Positions 51,532-61,456 of a stretch of 64,000 nt of DNA are shown here, one piece after another. The notes under the pieces were generated by a model. That model was not told the DNA's origin and did no database searches. It worked only from the letters and a program-made list of their open reading frames with translations. Each line of letters opens with the position of its first letter. Positions within the stretch are counted from its first letter, which is position 1. Origin of the DNA: DASUPK01 sp963728875 (GTDB lineage: Bacteria > Actinomycetota > Thermoleophilia > Solirubrobacterales > 70-9); NCBI GenBank assembly GCA_963728875.1, contig CAVSLJ010000001.1, forward strand, positions 310,001 through 374,000, read 5' to 3'. The translations under genes and the position numbers were made by a program.

Positions 51532-52221
51532 TCAGTTCCCGAAAAGCTGGTTGACGGCACTGCTGCCCCCGCCGGAGCTGGCGCTCGAGCCGCCGGAACT
51601 CGCGCTCGATCCGCTGCCCAGGGCCGCGCCGCCGCCCGGGAAGCCGCTCGAAGCCCCGGCGGCGGTGGCGTTGATGGACTGGGCCTTGACGGTGCCGTTC
51701 TTGCGCTTCTGTCCCTGGATCACGACGGTGTCGCCGGGGTGAACCTCGCGGGGCTTGGCCTCGGCCGAGCGGGTCACCTTGGTCGCGCCCGAGGTCAGGA
51801 CCTTGAAGGTGTTTCCTTGGGCGTCGCTGACGTAGAGGGTCCCGTGGTCGACGATCGAGACCGTCCCGGTCGTGGCGCCACCGAAGGCGGTAGGGAGCCC
51901 TCCACCTTGGGAACCGCCGCCGGAGCCAAGGTTGGGGAGGCCGCCGGCGCCAAAGGGGTTCGAGCTCGAGCTGCTGGCGCTTCCCTTCTGCACCAGGACG
52001 CCGGCGATGAAGCCGGCCGCTGCGATCAGCAGGCAGAGCAGTCCAACCCGGAGCGGGGTCAGCATCCCGCGCAAACCCGGTCGGGTCGGCAACGAGGCGC
52101 GCTCGGCCTCGGGCCAGCCATCGTCGGCGCTCAGCGGCTCGGTCTCGAGCACCTCCGTGTCCTCGGGCCGCGCTTCCGGGTCGGGCTTGGTCGGGCCCTT
52201 GGTCGTCGGTCTCTTACTCAA
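51532..52221 (-). CDS. Membrane-anchored OB-fold-like (DUF5666-type) protein
   Basis: About 229 residues. An acidic cytoplasmic head (residues 1-50) is followed by one membrane span (PLRVGLLCLLIAAAGFIAGV) and a Ser/Gly-rich linker. A small beta-rich domain comes next (GTVSIVDHGTLYVSDAQG, REVHPGDTVVIQGQKRKNG), resembling DUF5666/OB-fold repeats, and then a Gly/Ser tail. Start is placed at TTG 52221, within the end of the MacB-like gene, with GGAGG 9 bases upstream. Probably an accessory envelope part of the exporter; function unknown. Confidence 0.68.
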   Translation of the reverse strand: MSKRPTTKGPTKPDPEARPEDTEVLETEPLSADDGWPEAERASLPTRPGLRGMLTPLRVGLLCLLIAAAGFIAGVLVQKGSASSSSSNPFGAGGLPNLGSGGGSQGGGLPTAFGGATTGTVSIVDHGTLYVSDAQGNTFKVLTSGATKVTRSAEAKPREVHPGDTVVIQGQKRKNGTVKAQSINATAAGASSGFPGGGAALGSGSSASSGGSSASSGGGSSAVNQLFGN

Positions 52222-53428
52222 AGCGCAATGCCTCCATCGGTCGCATCGCGGCCGCTCTGCCGGCCGGATAGGTGCCGAAGAAGAGCCCCGCCGCGGTCGC
52301 GGCCCCGAAGGCCAGGAAGATCGAGTAGGTCGCAATCACCGGTTGAACACCGGCGATCCGGAAACGACTGGCGATCACGCCGAGGGCGATGCCGGCGAGA
52401 CCGCCCAGCAGCGACACCAGCACGGCCTCGGTCAGGAACTGGCCCAGGATGTGAATCCGCCGGGCACCGACGGCCTTGCGGATGCCGATCTCACGGGTCC
52501 GCTCGGTGACGCTGACCAACATGATGTTCATCACCCCGATTCCGCCGACCAGCAGCGAGATCGCGGCGACAGCTCCGAGCAGGGTCGTGAAGACCTGACT
52601 GGTCGAGCTTGAGGCCTGCAGGATCGAGCCCTGGTTCAGGACCTGGAAGCCGGGATTGGTCGGGTCGGTGACGTCGAGGCGCTGGTCGAGAATCGAGGTC
52701 ACCTCCGACTGGGCGGCATCGAGCTGCTGGCGCGACTTGGCCTGGACGACGATCTGCTGGATGTCGCCGTAGCCGGTGAGGACGTCCTGGGCTGCGGTCA
52801 CTGGCACGATCACCGTGTCGTCCTGGTCCTGGAAGCCGTTCGATCCCTTCGAAGCCGTGACGCCGACGATCCGGAAGCTGGCACCGTTGATCTGGATCGT
52901 TGAGCCGACCGGGCTTTGGCCCGCGAAAAGGCTCTGAGCGATGGTCGGGCCGATCACGGCGACCCGCTCGCGATCGTTGACCTCCCGCTCGGTGAAGAGA
53001 TCGCCGGATTGGGTGTGAAAGTTCTGGGCCCCGAAGTAGCTTGCCGTCGTCCCGGTGACCTGTGAGGGCTGGTAGCTCGTGCTGCCGTTCACGACGGTCG
53101 CGCTCTGGGCGTTCACCACCGGCGACGAACTGGCCACGTCCGGAGCCAGGGTCGGGTCGGCCAGGGCCTGGGCGTCGTCGAGGGTCAGCTGGGCTGAGGC
53201 CGTCGAGCCTGTCGAGGCACCGAACCCACTGCTCGTGCTCATCACCTGGAGGGTGTTCGAGCCCAGGCTCTCGATGTTCTTCTGGACGGCCTGGGAGGAG
53301 CCGTTGCCGACAGCGATCAGGACGATCACCGCCCCGACCCCGATCATCATCCCGAGGATGGTGAGCGCCGAGCGCAGCTTGTTCGCCGCCAGGCCGGCAA
53401 GAGCGGTGCGAATCGTCTCGCGCATCAT
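52214..53428 (-). CDS. MacB-like ABC transporter permease
   Basis: A 404-residue permease with the MacB plan. TM1 is at residues 17-41 (LRSALTILGMMIGVGAVIVL). A large extracytoplasmic MacB-PCD domain covers about 45-275, and three C-terminal helices form an FtsX domain (GGIGVMNIMLVSVTERTREIG, then RKAVGARR). It ends AMRPMEALRFE, as usual for the family. Start ATGATG overlaps the ATPase stop. With the ATPase and adaptor it should move a substrate, peptide or lipoprotein across the envelope. Confidence 0.93.
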   Translation of the reverse strand: MMRETIRTALAGLAANKLRSALTILGMMIGVGAVIVLIAVGNGSSQAVQKNIESLGSNTLQVMSTSSGFGASTGSTASAQLTLDDAQALADPTLAPDVASSSPVVNAQSATVVNGSTSYQPSQVTGTTASYFGAQNFHTQSGDLFTEREVNDRERVAVIGPTIAQSLFAGQSPVGSTIQINGASFRIVGVTASKGSNGFQDQDDTVIVPVTAAQDVLTGYGDIQQIVVQAKSRQQLDAAQSEVTSILDQRLDVTDPTNPGFQVLNQGSILQASSSTSQVFTTLLGAVAAISLLVGGIGVMNIMLVSVTERTREIGIRKAVGARRIHILGQFLTEAVLVSLLGGLAGIALGVIASRFRIAGVQPVIATYSIFLAFGAATAAGLFFGTYPAGRAAAMRPMEALRFE

Positions 53429-54177
53429 CGGGCCGCCACCGCCTTCTTCCTACGCGGCGCCGGGCGCCGGACGGGTCGACGCTTGCCATTCGTCTCGTCG
53501 GCGACGATCCGCCCGTCACCGATCTCAACGATCCGGTGGGCATGCTCGGCCACCGGCGGTTCGTGGGTGATCACGATCACCGTCCGACCCTGAGCATTCA
53601 GGGCATCGAACATGCCCATCACCTCCGCCCCCGAGCGGGAGTCGAGGGCCCCGGTCGGCTCGTCGGCCATGATCAGGCTTGGGTTGGTGACGATCGCTCG
53701 GGCGATGGCGACCCGCTGCTGCTGGCCGCCAGAGAGCTCGGAGGGCAAGTGCCCGGCGTGGTCGAGCATGCCGACCGTCCGCATGGCAGCCTCCGCCCGC
53801 TGCCGCCGCTCGCGCCTCGAGATCCCCGCGTAGCCCATCGGCAGCTCGACGTTGGCGATCGCACTGGTCCTGGGAACCAGGTTGTAGGCCTGGAAGACGA
53901 AGCCGAGCATCAGGTTGCGCAGATCCGCGAGGCCGTCCTCGTCGATCCCGCTGACGTCGATCCCGTCGAGCAGGTAGCGGCCCGAGGTCGGCGTGTCGAG
54001 GCAGCCGAGGATGCTCATCAGGGTCGACTTGCCGCTCCCCGACGGCCCCATGATCGCCACGAACTCACCGTGGTCGATCCGCAAGCTGACGCCGCGCAGA
54101 GCTCTGACCTCCTGGCCCGGCAGGAAGTAGCTGCGGGTCAGGTCCTCGATCTCAATCAGGGGGCGCGCCGCGCTCAT
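53425..54177 (-). CDS. MacB/LolD-type ABC transporter ATPase
   Basis: A 250-residue ATPase with Walker A GPSGSGKS, Q-loop FVFQAYNLVPR, signature LSGGQQQRVAIARA, Walker B LIMADEPTGALDS and His in ITHEPPVAEH. It has a basic, Pro/Arg-rich C-terminal tail (GKRRPVRRPAPRRKK). ATG overlaps the adaptor TGA by 4 bp, and its stop overlaps the permease ATG, so the three are co-translated. Confidence 0.94.
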   Translation of the reverse strand: MSAARPLIEIEDLTRSYFLPGQEVRALRGVSLRIDHGEFVAIMGPSGSGKSTLMSILGCLDTPTSGRYLLDGIDVSGIDEDGLADLRNLMLGFVFQAYNLVPRTSAIANVELPMGYAGISRRERRQRAEAAMRTVGMLDHAGHLPSELSGGQQQRVAIARAIVTNPSLIMADEPTGALDSRSGAEVMGMFDALNAQGRTVIVITHEPPVAEHAHRIVEIGDGRIVADETNGKRRPVRRPAPRRKKAVAAR

Positions 54178-55526
54178 CCGCCCAACCCGGGCGGGCCGCC
54201 ACCGCCGATTCCACCGGGCGGGCCGCCACCGGACAGCCCGCCGCCGCCGATGTTCGGCAAGCCCCCGGCACCCGAGCCGCCCGTGATCGCCGACTGGGTC
54301 TGCATGACGACCTTGTCGCCGACCGTGAGGCCGCTGACGATCTCGGTCGTGTCGTCGCCGGCAAGCCCGGTCGTCACCGGCTGGGTGACGCTCTTGCCGT
54401 CCCGCTCGACGCTCACGGTGTTGCCCTGCAGCGCCGAGTTCGGGATCGCGATCACACCGTTGGCCTGGGCGACGACAACGGCGGCCGAGGCGGTCATCCC
54501 GGGCTTCAGCTCGTTGGAGTCCTGATCGAGAACCAGGGTCACCGGATAGGTGACGACGTTGTTCGAGGTCGAGGAGACCAGCCCGATGGAGGTCACGTGG
54601 GCCGCGAACTTCTGGCTGTCGAGGGCGCTGATCGTCACGCTCGCGGGCTGGCCGACCTTGATGTCCCCGACGTCGGCCTCGCTGAGGTCGACGCTGACCT
54701 TCATCCGGTCGAGGTTCTGCAAGACGATCACGGCGCTGGTGCTGTCCGAGCTCGACGAAGAGGAGGAATTCGAGCTCGATGCTGTCGGGCTGGAAGCGCT
54801 GGGAGTTGTGGAGCTCGAGCTGCTTTGGTCGCTCGACGAGGAGCTGCCGACCCCGGTGCCCGCCGTCACAGCCTGGCCTCGTTCACCGGAAACGGAGGCG
54901 ATCAGGCCGTCCATCGGAGCCCGCAGCCGGGTTTCCTTCAGGGTCTGCTCGGCGTTGTCGACCGAGACCTGAGAGCTCTCGACGCTGGCCTCGGCCTGGG
55001 CGATGCTGGCTGCCTTGCTGGCCTTCGACGATCTTGAGCTGGTATTCGAGGTCGAGGTCGAACTGGTGGAGGTGGGCGTGGACTGGCTCGGGCTCGTCTC
55101 CCCGCTCGAGGAGCTTGAGCTTGAGCCGCCGATCTGGGCGCTGTAGAGACTGGCCTCAGCCGAATCGAGATTGGCCTGAGCCTCGGCCAGGCTCTGCTGG
55201 GCGGAGATGTCGTCAAGGGTCGCCAGCAGCTGGCCCTTTTGCACATGCTCGCCGGCGGAGACGTAGATCCGCTCGATCGTGCCGCTGGTTTGGAAGTTGA
55301 GGTTGGCTTCGCTCGAGGCCGCAAGAGAGCCGCTGCCGGTCACCGTCTTTTGCACGGTCCCGCGCTGCGTGCTGACGGTGGCCGCCGGAGCCTCTTGGGC
55401 CGACGCCGGGCCGATCACCACGACCGCGATCACCACCGCGATCCCGCAGAGCACCAGCAGGATCGCGGTGGGAACCGACGGGTGGCGAAGGGAGGCGAGG
55501 AGCTGCTGTCCGTTCTTGCCTGCCAT
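54174..55526 (-). CDS. MacA/HlyD-type membrane-fusion adaptor with Ser-rich inserts
   Basis: A 450-residue adaptor. One N-terminal membrane span (AILLVLCGIAVVIAVVVIG) is followed by a lipoyl half-motif (SGTIERIYVSAGEHVQKGQLLATLDD), a coiled hairpin, the second lipoyl half (ETRLRAPMDGLIASVSGERGQ), a beta-barrel domain (VSVDLSEADVGDIKVGQPASV) and a Gly/Pro tail. Two long Ser/Thr-rich low-complexity inserts are unusual: one inside the hairpin (SSSSSSGETSPSQS and onward) and one after the second lipoyl half. They may act as flexible spacers through the thick cell wall. ATG 55526 has no strong RBS. Confidence 0.88.
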   Translation of the reverse strand: MAGKNGQQLLASLRHPSVPTAILLVLCGIAVVIAVVVIGPASAQEAPAATVSTQRGTVQKTVTGSGSLAASSEANLNFQTSGTIERIYVSAGEHVQKGQLLATLDDISAQQSLAEAQANLDSAEASLYSAQIGGSSSSSSSGETSPSQSTPTSTSSTSTSNTSSRSSKASKAASIAQAEASVESSQVSVDNAEQTLKETRLRAPMDGLIASVSGERGQAVTAGTGVGSSSSSDQSSSSSTTPSASSPTASSSNSSSSSSSDSTSAVIVLQNLDRMKVSVDLSEADVGDIKVGQPASVTISALDSQKFAAHVTSIGLVSSTSNNVVTYPVTLVLDQDSNELKPGMTASAAVVVAQANGVIAIPNSALQGNTVSVERDGKSVTQPVTTGLAGDDTTEIVSGLTVGDKVVMQTQSAITGGSGAGGLPNIGGGGLSGGGPPGGIGGGGPPGLGG

Positions 55527-55756
55527 CACGCGGATCAAGACTCGCGCCGGAAGCTGAACCTTCCACAAGGAAACGCTGGGAATTTGCTGAGACCTGGCTC
55601 GCCGGGCGGCGGGGCCCAGTCCGGGACCCCGCCGCCGGCGAACCCGTCCGCCGCACGCTGGCGGTCGGGAGGCGTCCACTGCAACTCGCGGCCCGGTGTG
55701 GGAGGTGTTCGGGCTCGCGAGCGGACGAACTCAATCGGGCCAAGATGAACAGCCGG

Positions 55757-57271
55757 TTAGACCCGCCTGAGAGCTGGCTGGGAATCCCGGCTCGCGGCCG
55801 CCTCACCACTCGCGTCGCGGGTCGCCGCCGGCAGATCGATCACGAAGCGGGCGCCTCCGGTCAGCGGTGAGGAAGCAATGCAGCTGCCACCGTGGGCCGC
55901 GACGATCGCGGCCACGATCGCCAGACCGAGCCCGGAACCGCCCTCAGCCCGCCCGCGGGCAGCGTCGCCGCGCCAAAAGCGCTCGAAGACCTCGTCCTCG
56001 GACCCGGGAGCCAGGCCAGCCCCGTGGTCGCGGACCGCTATTTGAATCCGCTCAGCGCGCCGCTCAACGGTGACAGCGATCGGCGTCGCGCTCGGCGTGT
56101 GCTGGATCGCGTTTGCGATCAGATTGCGGATCGCCTGCCGGAGTTGCGCGCCATCTCCGATCACGAGCGCTTGTGGTCCGGCCCGAAGGGCGATCGCCCG
56201 ATCCGGGGCAAGCGACCGGGCCTCCTGGCAAAGCTCCTCGACGGTCACCGTGAGATCGACCGGCTCGCGCCGGGGCTCGCGGACCTGGTCGAGCCGAGCC
56301 AAGGTCAGGAGGTCCTCGACCAGGTCGCCCATCCGCTTTGACTCGTCCTCAATCCGTCCCATCGCCGTGCCGAGCTCGTCGGGGTCCGCGGCCATTCCCA
56401 GCCGGAAGAGCTCGGCGTAGCCGCGAATCGAGCTCAGGGGGGTCCGCAGCTCATGGGAGGCGTCGGCGAGGAACCGGCGCATCCGCTCCTCGCTTGCCTC
56501 TCGCTTGGCGAAGGCCTCCTGAATCCGGTGGAGCATTTGGTTGAGAGCGAGACCGAGGCGGCCGACCTCGGTGCGTTCGCTCGCCGGCTCGACGCGCTTT
56601 TCGAGGTTGCCTCCAGCGATCGCCCGCGCGGCTCGCTGCATCCGCTCCAGCGGTGAGAGTCCGAGCCTCACGATCCAGAGCGTCAATAAGCCAACGGCGA
56701 CCAATACGATGGCTGAGACGATCAGCTCGATCGTCGCAAGACGCGAGAGGGTCTGATTCATCTCGCGCTCCGGAAGCGCGACGACGATTGTGCCTCCGCC
56801 CTTTGGCAGGCGGAAGGCCGCGACTCGGAAGGGATCCGAACCATTGGCGGCCGGACCGCTGACGATCGTCGCTTTGCCGGGGTGCGAAAGTGGGATGCTC
56901 GCGGGCAGCTTGACCGTGGCCAGGCCCTTCTCGCCGTAGGAGAAGCTCTTGCTGGCCAAGACCTCGCCGCTCGCATTGCGGATCTCGCCGTAGGTGCCCG
57001 GCGGCAGCGTCGGCTGGTCGGCCTTGAGTGCCTGTCGGGGCGGCTTCACCTTGGCCCCGCCGGGCAACTTGCCGAATCCCTCGAGCTTGCCCGACTCGAT
57101 CAGCGATCCGAAGAGCGAACGGCTGACCGGCCCCTCGGCGCTCTCGACCTGCTGATCGAGGCGGTCCGACAGATAGGAGCGCAGCGCAGCATGGGAAACG
57201 AGTGCCGTCAGGCTCAGACCGGCTGCGGTCAGGACCAGGACACCCAGCAGCAAGCGAAGCCGGATCGACAT
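55757..57271 (-). CDS. Sensor histidine kinase
   Basis: A 504-residue membrane kinase. TM1 is at about residues 4-27, then an extracytoplasmic sensor of about 140 residues, TM2 (IELIVSAIVLVAVGLLTLWIV), HAMP (LGLSPLERMQRAARAIAGGNLEKRVE), the phospho-acceptor in FLADASHELRTPLSSIRGY, and N (RQAIRNLIANAIQHTP), G1 (VRDHGAGL) and G2 (GGSGLGLAIV) boxes. ATG 57271 follows the regulator stop by one base, with GGGGGTGAA upstream. It pairs with the OmpR-type regulator and probably controls the adjacent exporter. Confidence 0.95.
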   Translation of the reverse strand: MSIRLRLLLGVLVLTAAGLSLTALVSHAALRSYLSDRLDQQVESAEGPVSRSLFGSLIESGKLEGFGKLPGGAKVKPPRQALKADQPTLPPGTYGEIRNASGEVLASKSFSYGEKGLATVKLPASIPLSHPGKATIVSGPAANGSDPFRVAAFRLPKGGGTIVVALPEREMNQTLSRLATIELIVSAIVLVAVGLLTLWIVRLGLSPLERMQRAARAIAGGNLEKRVEPASERTEVGRLGLALNQMLHRIQEAFAKREASEERMRRFLADASHELRTPLSSIRGYAELFRLGMAADPDELGTAMGRIEDESKRMGDLVEDLLTLARLDQVREPRREPVDLTVTVEELCQEARSLAPDRAIALRAGPQALVIGDGAQLRQAIRNLIANAIQHTPSATPIAVTVERRAERIQIAVRDHGAGLAPGSEDEVFERFWRGDAARGRAEGGSGLGLAIVAAIVAAHGGSCIASSPLTGGARFVIDLPAATRDASGEAAASRDSQPALRRV

Positions 57272-57272
57272 T

Positions 57273-57977
<705 letters not shown>

Positions 57978-58009
57978 TCAGCCAGCTTGCTCGCCGAACC
58001 TTTGAGCAA

Positions 58010-58049
58010 CCTGAGAACAAGCCAAGAAAATCCTGAGTGCTCTCTCAGG
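58010..58049. promoter_or_regulatory. CCTGAG repeats, candidate response-regulator operator
   Basis: CCTGAG occurs at 58010-58015 and 58032-58037, exactly 22 bp apart (two helical turns). The second copy forms a dyad with CTCAGG at 58044-58049 around TGCTCT. The set lies 33-72 bp upstream of the regulator start, where autoregulatory OmpR-type sites usually occur. Confidence 0.45.
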
Positions 58050-58183
58050 CGAGGGAATTCAAAGAGAACACTCATCCAAGATGTAGCTCGATCTCATCTT
58101 CGCGGCGTTGACTCCGTCTCATTGCAGAGCAAGACCAGAATCCAGTTCAATATCCCGCTGCCGGGCGCGAAGCCTGCGTGTCT

Positions 58184-59005
58184 CTACCCCAAGCTGATCT
58201 GCTCCCTGAATGACGACGGCATCGCCCCGCCGTCGATCAGCACCACCGCGCCGGTGATGAAGCTCGCCGCGGGCGAGCCGAGCATCAGGACGAGGCCCTT
58301 GAGCTCATCCGTCTCGGCCATCCGGCCCACCGGGATCAGGTCCGCCCAGATCCCCTCGATCCGCTGATCGGGAAGCTCCCCGCTTCCGATCCTGGTGCGA
58401 AAGGGCCCCGGGGCGATCGCGTTCACGTTCACCCCGTGGGGAGCGAGCTCGACGGCCGCCTGGCGGACGACATGGATCACGGCGGCCTTGGTGGCGGCAT
58501 AGGAATAGCCGACCAGCGGCTCCACCTTGAGGCCGGCGTTGGAGGCGGTGACGACGATCTTGCCGCCGCCCTGCCTCTTCATCACCTCGGCGGCGGCGCC
58601 CATCGAGAAGACGACCCCGTTCAGGTTGACCCCCAGCACCTTTTCCCAGGCCTCGGTCTCGATCGCCGCGATGCCTCCCTTCGGATCGGTGATCCCCGGC
58701 TCGAGCGAGATTCCGGCGTTCGCATAGAGGACGTCGATGCCTCCCTGCTCCGAGACGACGTCATCGATCAGGGCCTGAACCTGGTCACGGTCCGAGACGT
58801 CGAGCTGGAAGGAGCGGGCCTGCCCGCCGGCCTCCACGAGCCGTGCCGTCTCCTCCTCGAGGCGCTTCGGCTCGAGGTCCGCAAGCGTCACCCGTGCGCC
58901 GGCGTCGGCCATCACCTCCGCCATCGCCAGCCCGAGGCCGCTGGCCGCCCCCGTCACCACCACGCGGGCGTCACGTACGTCGAACAGCCGCTCAACCTCC
59001 GTCAT
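58184..59005 (-). CDS. Short-chain dehydrogenase/reductase
   Basis: A 273-residue classical SDR. Cofactor motif is TGAASGLGLAMAE, NAG in YANAGIS, the active-site Ser region VVTASNAGL, and catalytic YSYAATK (Tyr and Lys). Asp in TLADLEP suggests NAD preference. ATG 59005 is one base after the pobA TGA, so it is coupled to pobA. It may oxidise an alcohol or dihydrodiol in the same aromatic pathway; substrate unknown. Confidence 0.9.
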   Translation of the reverse strand: MTEVERLFDVRDARVVVTGAASGLGLAMAEVMADAGARVTLADLEPKRLEEETARLVEAGGQARSFQLDVSDRDQVQALIDDVVSEQGGIDVLYANAGISLEPGITDPKGGIAAIETEAWEKVLGVNLNGVVFSMGAAAEVMKRQGGGKIVVTASNAGLKVEPLVGYSYAATKAAVIHVVRQAAVELAPHGVNVNAIAPGPFRTRIGSGELPDQRIEGIWADLIPVGRMAETDELKGLVLMLGSPAASFITGAVVLIDGGAMPSSFREQISLG

Positions 59006-59006
59006 C

Positions 59007-60203
59007 TCACGACACCCTCCCGAGTCCGACATAGTTCTCCGCCAGCGTCGCCGCCGCCGCCCGCGAGGAGCAGACGTACTCGAGCTGGGACCGGCGCAGT
59101 CCCCTCATGAAGCCGTCGTCCTCCGGGAACCGGTGGAGCATCCAGGTCATCCACCAGCTGAAGTGCTGCACTCGCCAGACTCGGCGCAGACAGGCGTCGG
59201 AGTAGGCATCGAGCAGCGAGTCGTCGCCGTCCTTCAGGTAGGTGGCCAGCGCCTCGCCCAGCACCTGGACATCGGCCACCGCCAGGTTCAGCCCCTTCGC
59301 CCCGGTCGCGGGGACGATGTGCACCGCGTCCCCGGCGAGGTAGAGCCGCCCGAACTGCATCGGCGCCGCCACGAAGCTGCGCAGTGGCGCGATCGCCTTC
59401 TCGACCACCGGCCCCTCCTTCAGGGACCAGCCGTCGTCGCGCGCGAGCCTCAGGTGGAGCTCCTCCCAGATCCGCTCATCGGGCCACTGCTCGAGCGAGT
59501 CCTCGGGGTCGCATTGGACGTAGAGGCGGCTGAGCTCGGGAGAGCGCAGGCTGTGCAACGCGAAGCCGCGCTCGTGCGGCGCGTAGATCAGCTCCTCGGT
59601 CGACGGCGCCACCTCGGCCAGGATCCCGAGCCAGGCGAAGGGATAGTCGAGCTGATTGAGGCTCAGGACGCGGTCGGGGACCGATGGCCGGCAGACGCCG
59701 TGAAAGCCGTCGCAACCCGCGATCGCGTCGCAGCGGAGCTCCCGCTCCGTCCCGTCGTGAGTGAAGCTGATGCTCGGCTCATTCGAATCGATGCCATGCA
59801 GCGTCACGTCGTCGACCTCGAAGAGCAGCGGCCCGTCGGCGTCGAGCCGAGCCGCGATCAGGTCCTTGACCACCTCCTGCTGCCCGTAGATCGTGATCGC
59901 CCGGCCTTCCGCGAGCTCCTCGAAGGGAATCCGGTGCCCCTGGCCGTCGAAGCGCAGCTCGATCCCCTGGTGAACGAGGCCCTCCCGGTGCAGCCGGTCG
60001 GCCAGGCCGAGCTCGGTGAGGAGGTCGACGGTACCCTGCTCCAGAACGCCCGCCCTGACCCGCTTCTCCACGTATTCGCGGCTGCGATCCTCGAGCACGA
60101 CGCACTCGATGCCCTCGCGCGCGAGCAGGTGCGAGAGCACGAGGCCGGCGGGACCGGCGCCGACGATCCCCACCTGAGTGCGCGAGCTCCTCTCACCTTC
60201 CAT
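59007..60203 (-). CDS. pobA: 4-hydroxybenzoate 3-monooxygenase
   Basis: A 398-residue class A flavoprotein monooxygenase of PobA length. FAD motif is VGIVGAGPAGLVLSHLL. The substrate-region EKRVRAGVLEQGTVDLL is highly typical of PobA, followed by the DG motif (IAGCDGFHGVCR) and the GD motif (LAGDAVHIVPATGAKGLNLAVAD). It hydroxylates 4-hydroxybenzoate to protocatechuate, the substrate of PcaHG encoded 14 kb away on the same strand. ATG at 60203. Confidence 0.93.
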   Translation of the reverse strand: MEGERSSRTQVGIVGAGPAGLVLSHLLAREGIECVVLEDRSREYVEKRVRAGVLEQGTVDLLTELGLADRLHREGLVHQGIELRFDGQGHRIPFEELAEGRAITIYGQQEVVKDLIAARLDADGPLLFEVDDVTLHGIDSNEPSISFTHDGTERELRCDAIAGCDGFHGVCRPSVPDRVLSLNQLDYPFAWLGILAEVAPSTEELIYAPHERGFALHSLRSPELSRLYVQCDPEDSLEQWPDERIWEELHLRLARDDGWSLKEGPVVEKAIAPLRSFVAAPMQFGRLYLAGDAVHIVPATGAKGLNLAVADVQVLGEALATYLKDGDDSLLDAYSDACLRRVWRVQHFSWWMTWMLHRFPEDDGFMRGLRRSQLEYVCSSRAAAATLAENYVGLGRVS

Positions 60204-60251
60204 GCCCTCTCCTCACTCCGTCGCTGCGGGTTGCCAACCCTAGTGGCCGGG

Positions 60252-61433
60252 TCAACCCGCCCTCCGTGCCTCGAGATCGACGGGTGCGACCGCCATCCTC
60301 TCGAACCGGCGGGTCAGCGCGATCGTCGCGGCGGCGGCCAGGGCGAGCCCGGCACAGAGCGACCAGGCCGCGGCGAAATGGTCGTGCTCGGCGAGCAGGC
60401 CGACGAGCAACGGGCCGCCGGCCGCGCCGGCGAAGAGGCCGGACATCATCACGCCCACCGCCCAGGCGGGGGCATCCGGGCGACGGAAGACGACGGCCAG
60501 GGTGAGCGTGCCCGGCCAGGACCAGCCGATGCTGCCGACGATCAGAGCGGCCAGGACGATCAACGCCGGCTCGCCCGAGATCAGCAGCAGATACCCCGCC
60601 GCGCTCCCGGCGAGCACCAGGGCGGTGATGCGGAGCGCATCCCCGCCGGAGCGATCTGCGATGACCCCGAGTCCGACCCTGCTGATCGTCGCGGTCAGGC
60701 TGACCGCGCCGAGCAGCAGGCCGGCGGCGCCCTCGCCGATCCCCTGGTCGATCGAATAGGTCACCAGGAAGGCGATGAAGCCCACACCCGCGGCGCTCGC
60801 CAGGACGGCCGCGAGGGCCAGGGCGCGGATCGAGGTGAGGTGGTGCGGCGCCGGCTCCGGCTGCGCCGCCAGGCGCGGCGGCTCCCCCGGCGCGGGCGCC
60901 GGTGCCAGCGCGACCGCGACGATGGCGAGCGCCGCCGCCCCGGCGTAGGCCCATCGCCAGCCGAACGGAATCGCCACGGCGGGCAGAGCGACTCCCGCGA
61001 GCAGGGCGCCGATCGAGGCGCCTGATTGCTGCGCGCCGAAGGCCAGGCCGTGCCGACCCGTGTCGACCGTTCGCCGGAGCAGGGCACTCACGGCCGGCCC
61101 CCCGACCGCGTTGCCGAGGCCGGCCACCAGCAGGATCGCGATCAGCGCCGCCGCCGAATCGGCGAACACGGCGATCGCCAGGCAGGCGAGCGAGGTGAGA
61201 ACGGCGCCGAGCAGCATCCCCCGCCGCGCTCCGATTCTCTCGACCAGGTGCCCGGAGGGAGTCGAGCTCAACGTGCAGGTCAGGTAGAAGATTGCCACCG
61301 CGAGCCCCAGGATCGAGTCGCCGAAGGAGAAGTCGTGCCGGATCCGCGGGGCGAGGCTCGCCGTCAGGAAGCCCGGCAGCACCCCGGCGACGATCAGCGC
61401 CGTGCCGGGAACGACGGAGCGGCTGGGTCGCAT
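60252..61433 (-). CDS. MFS transporter (CynX/NimT-like)
   Basis: A 393-residue 12-helix major-facilitator permease. It has the loop 2-3 motif GHLVERIGARRGMLLGA, and the repeated half motif after helix 8 in VIADRSGGDALR. Start ATG 61433. The cluster position between pobA and the GcvT/MetE-like pair suggests uptake of an aromatic acid or methylated compound. Confidence 0.88.
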   Translation of the reverse strand: MRPSRSVVPGTALIVAGVLPGFLTASLAPRIRHDFSFGDSILGLAVAIFYLTCTLSSTPSGHLVERIGARRGMLLGAVLTSLACLAIAVFADSAAALIAILLVAGLGNAVGGPAVSALLRRTVDTGRHGLAFGAQQSGASIGALLAGVALPAVAIPFGWRWAYAGAAALAIVAVALAPAPAPGEPPRLAAQPEPAPHHLTSIRALALAAVLASAAGVGFIAFLVTYSIDQGIGEGAAGLLLGAVSLTATISRVGLGVIADRSGGDALRITALVLAGSAAGYLLLISGEPALIVLAALIVGSIGWSWPGTLTLAVVFRRPDAPAWAVGVMMSGLFAGAAGGPLLVGLLAEHDHFAAAWSLCAGLALAAAATIALTRRFERMAVAPVDLEARRAG

Positions 61434-61456
61434 GGGAGTGCGGCCGCGACCAGCGC

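Noticed and set aside
54174..55526. Ser-rich stretches in the adaptor as a DNA repeat array
   Set aside because: Codons vary and there is no regular nucleotide period; it is amino-acid low complexity, not a tandem DNA repeat.
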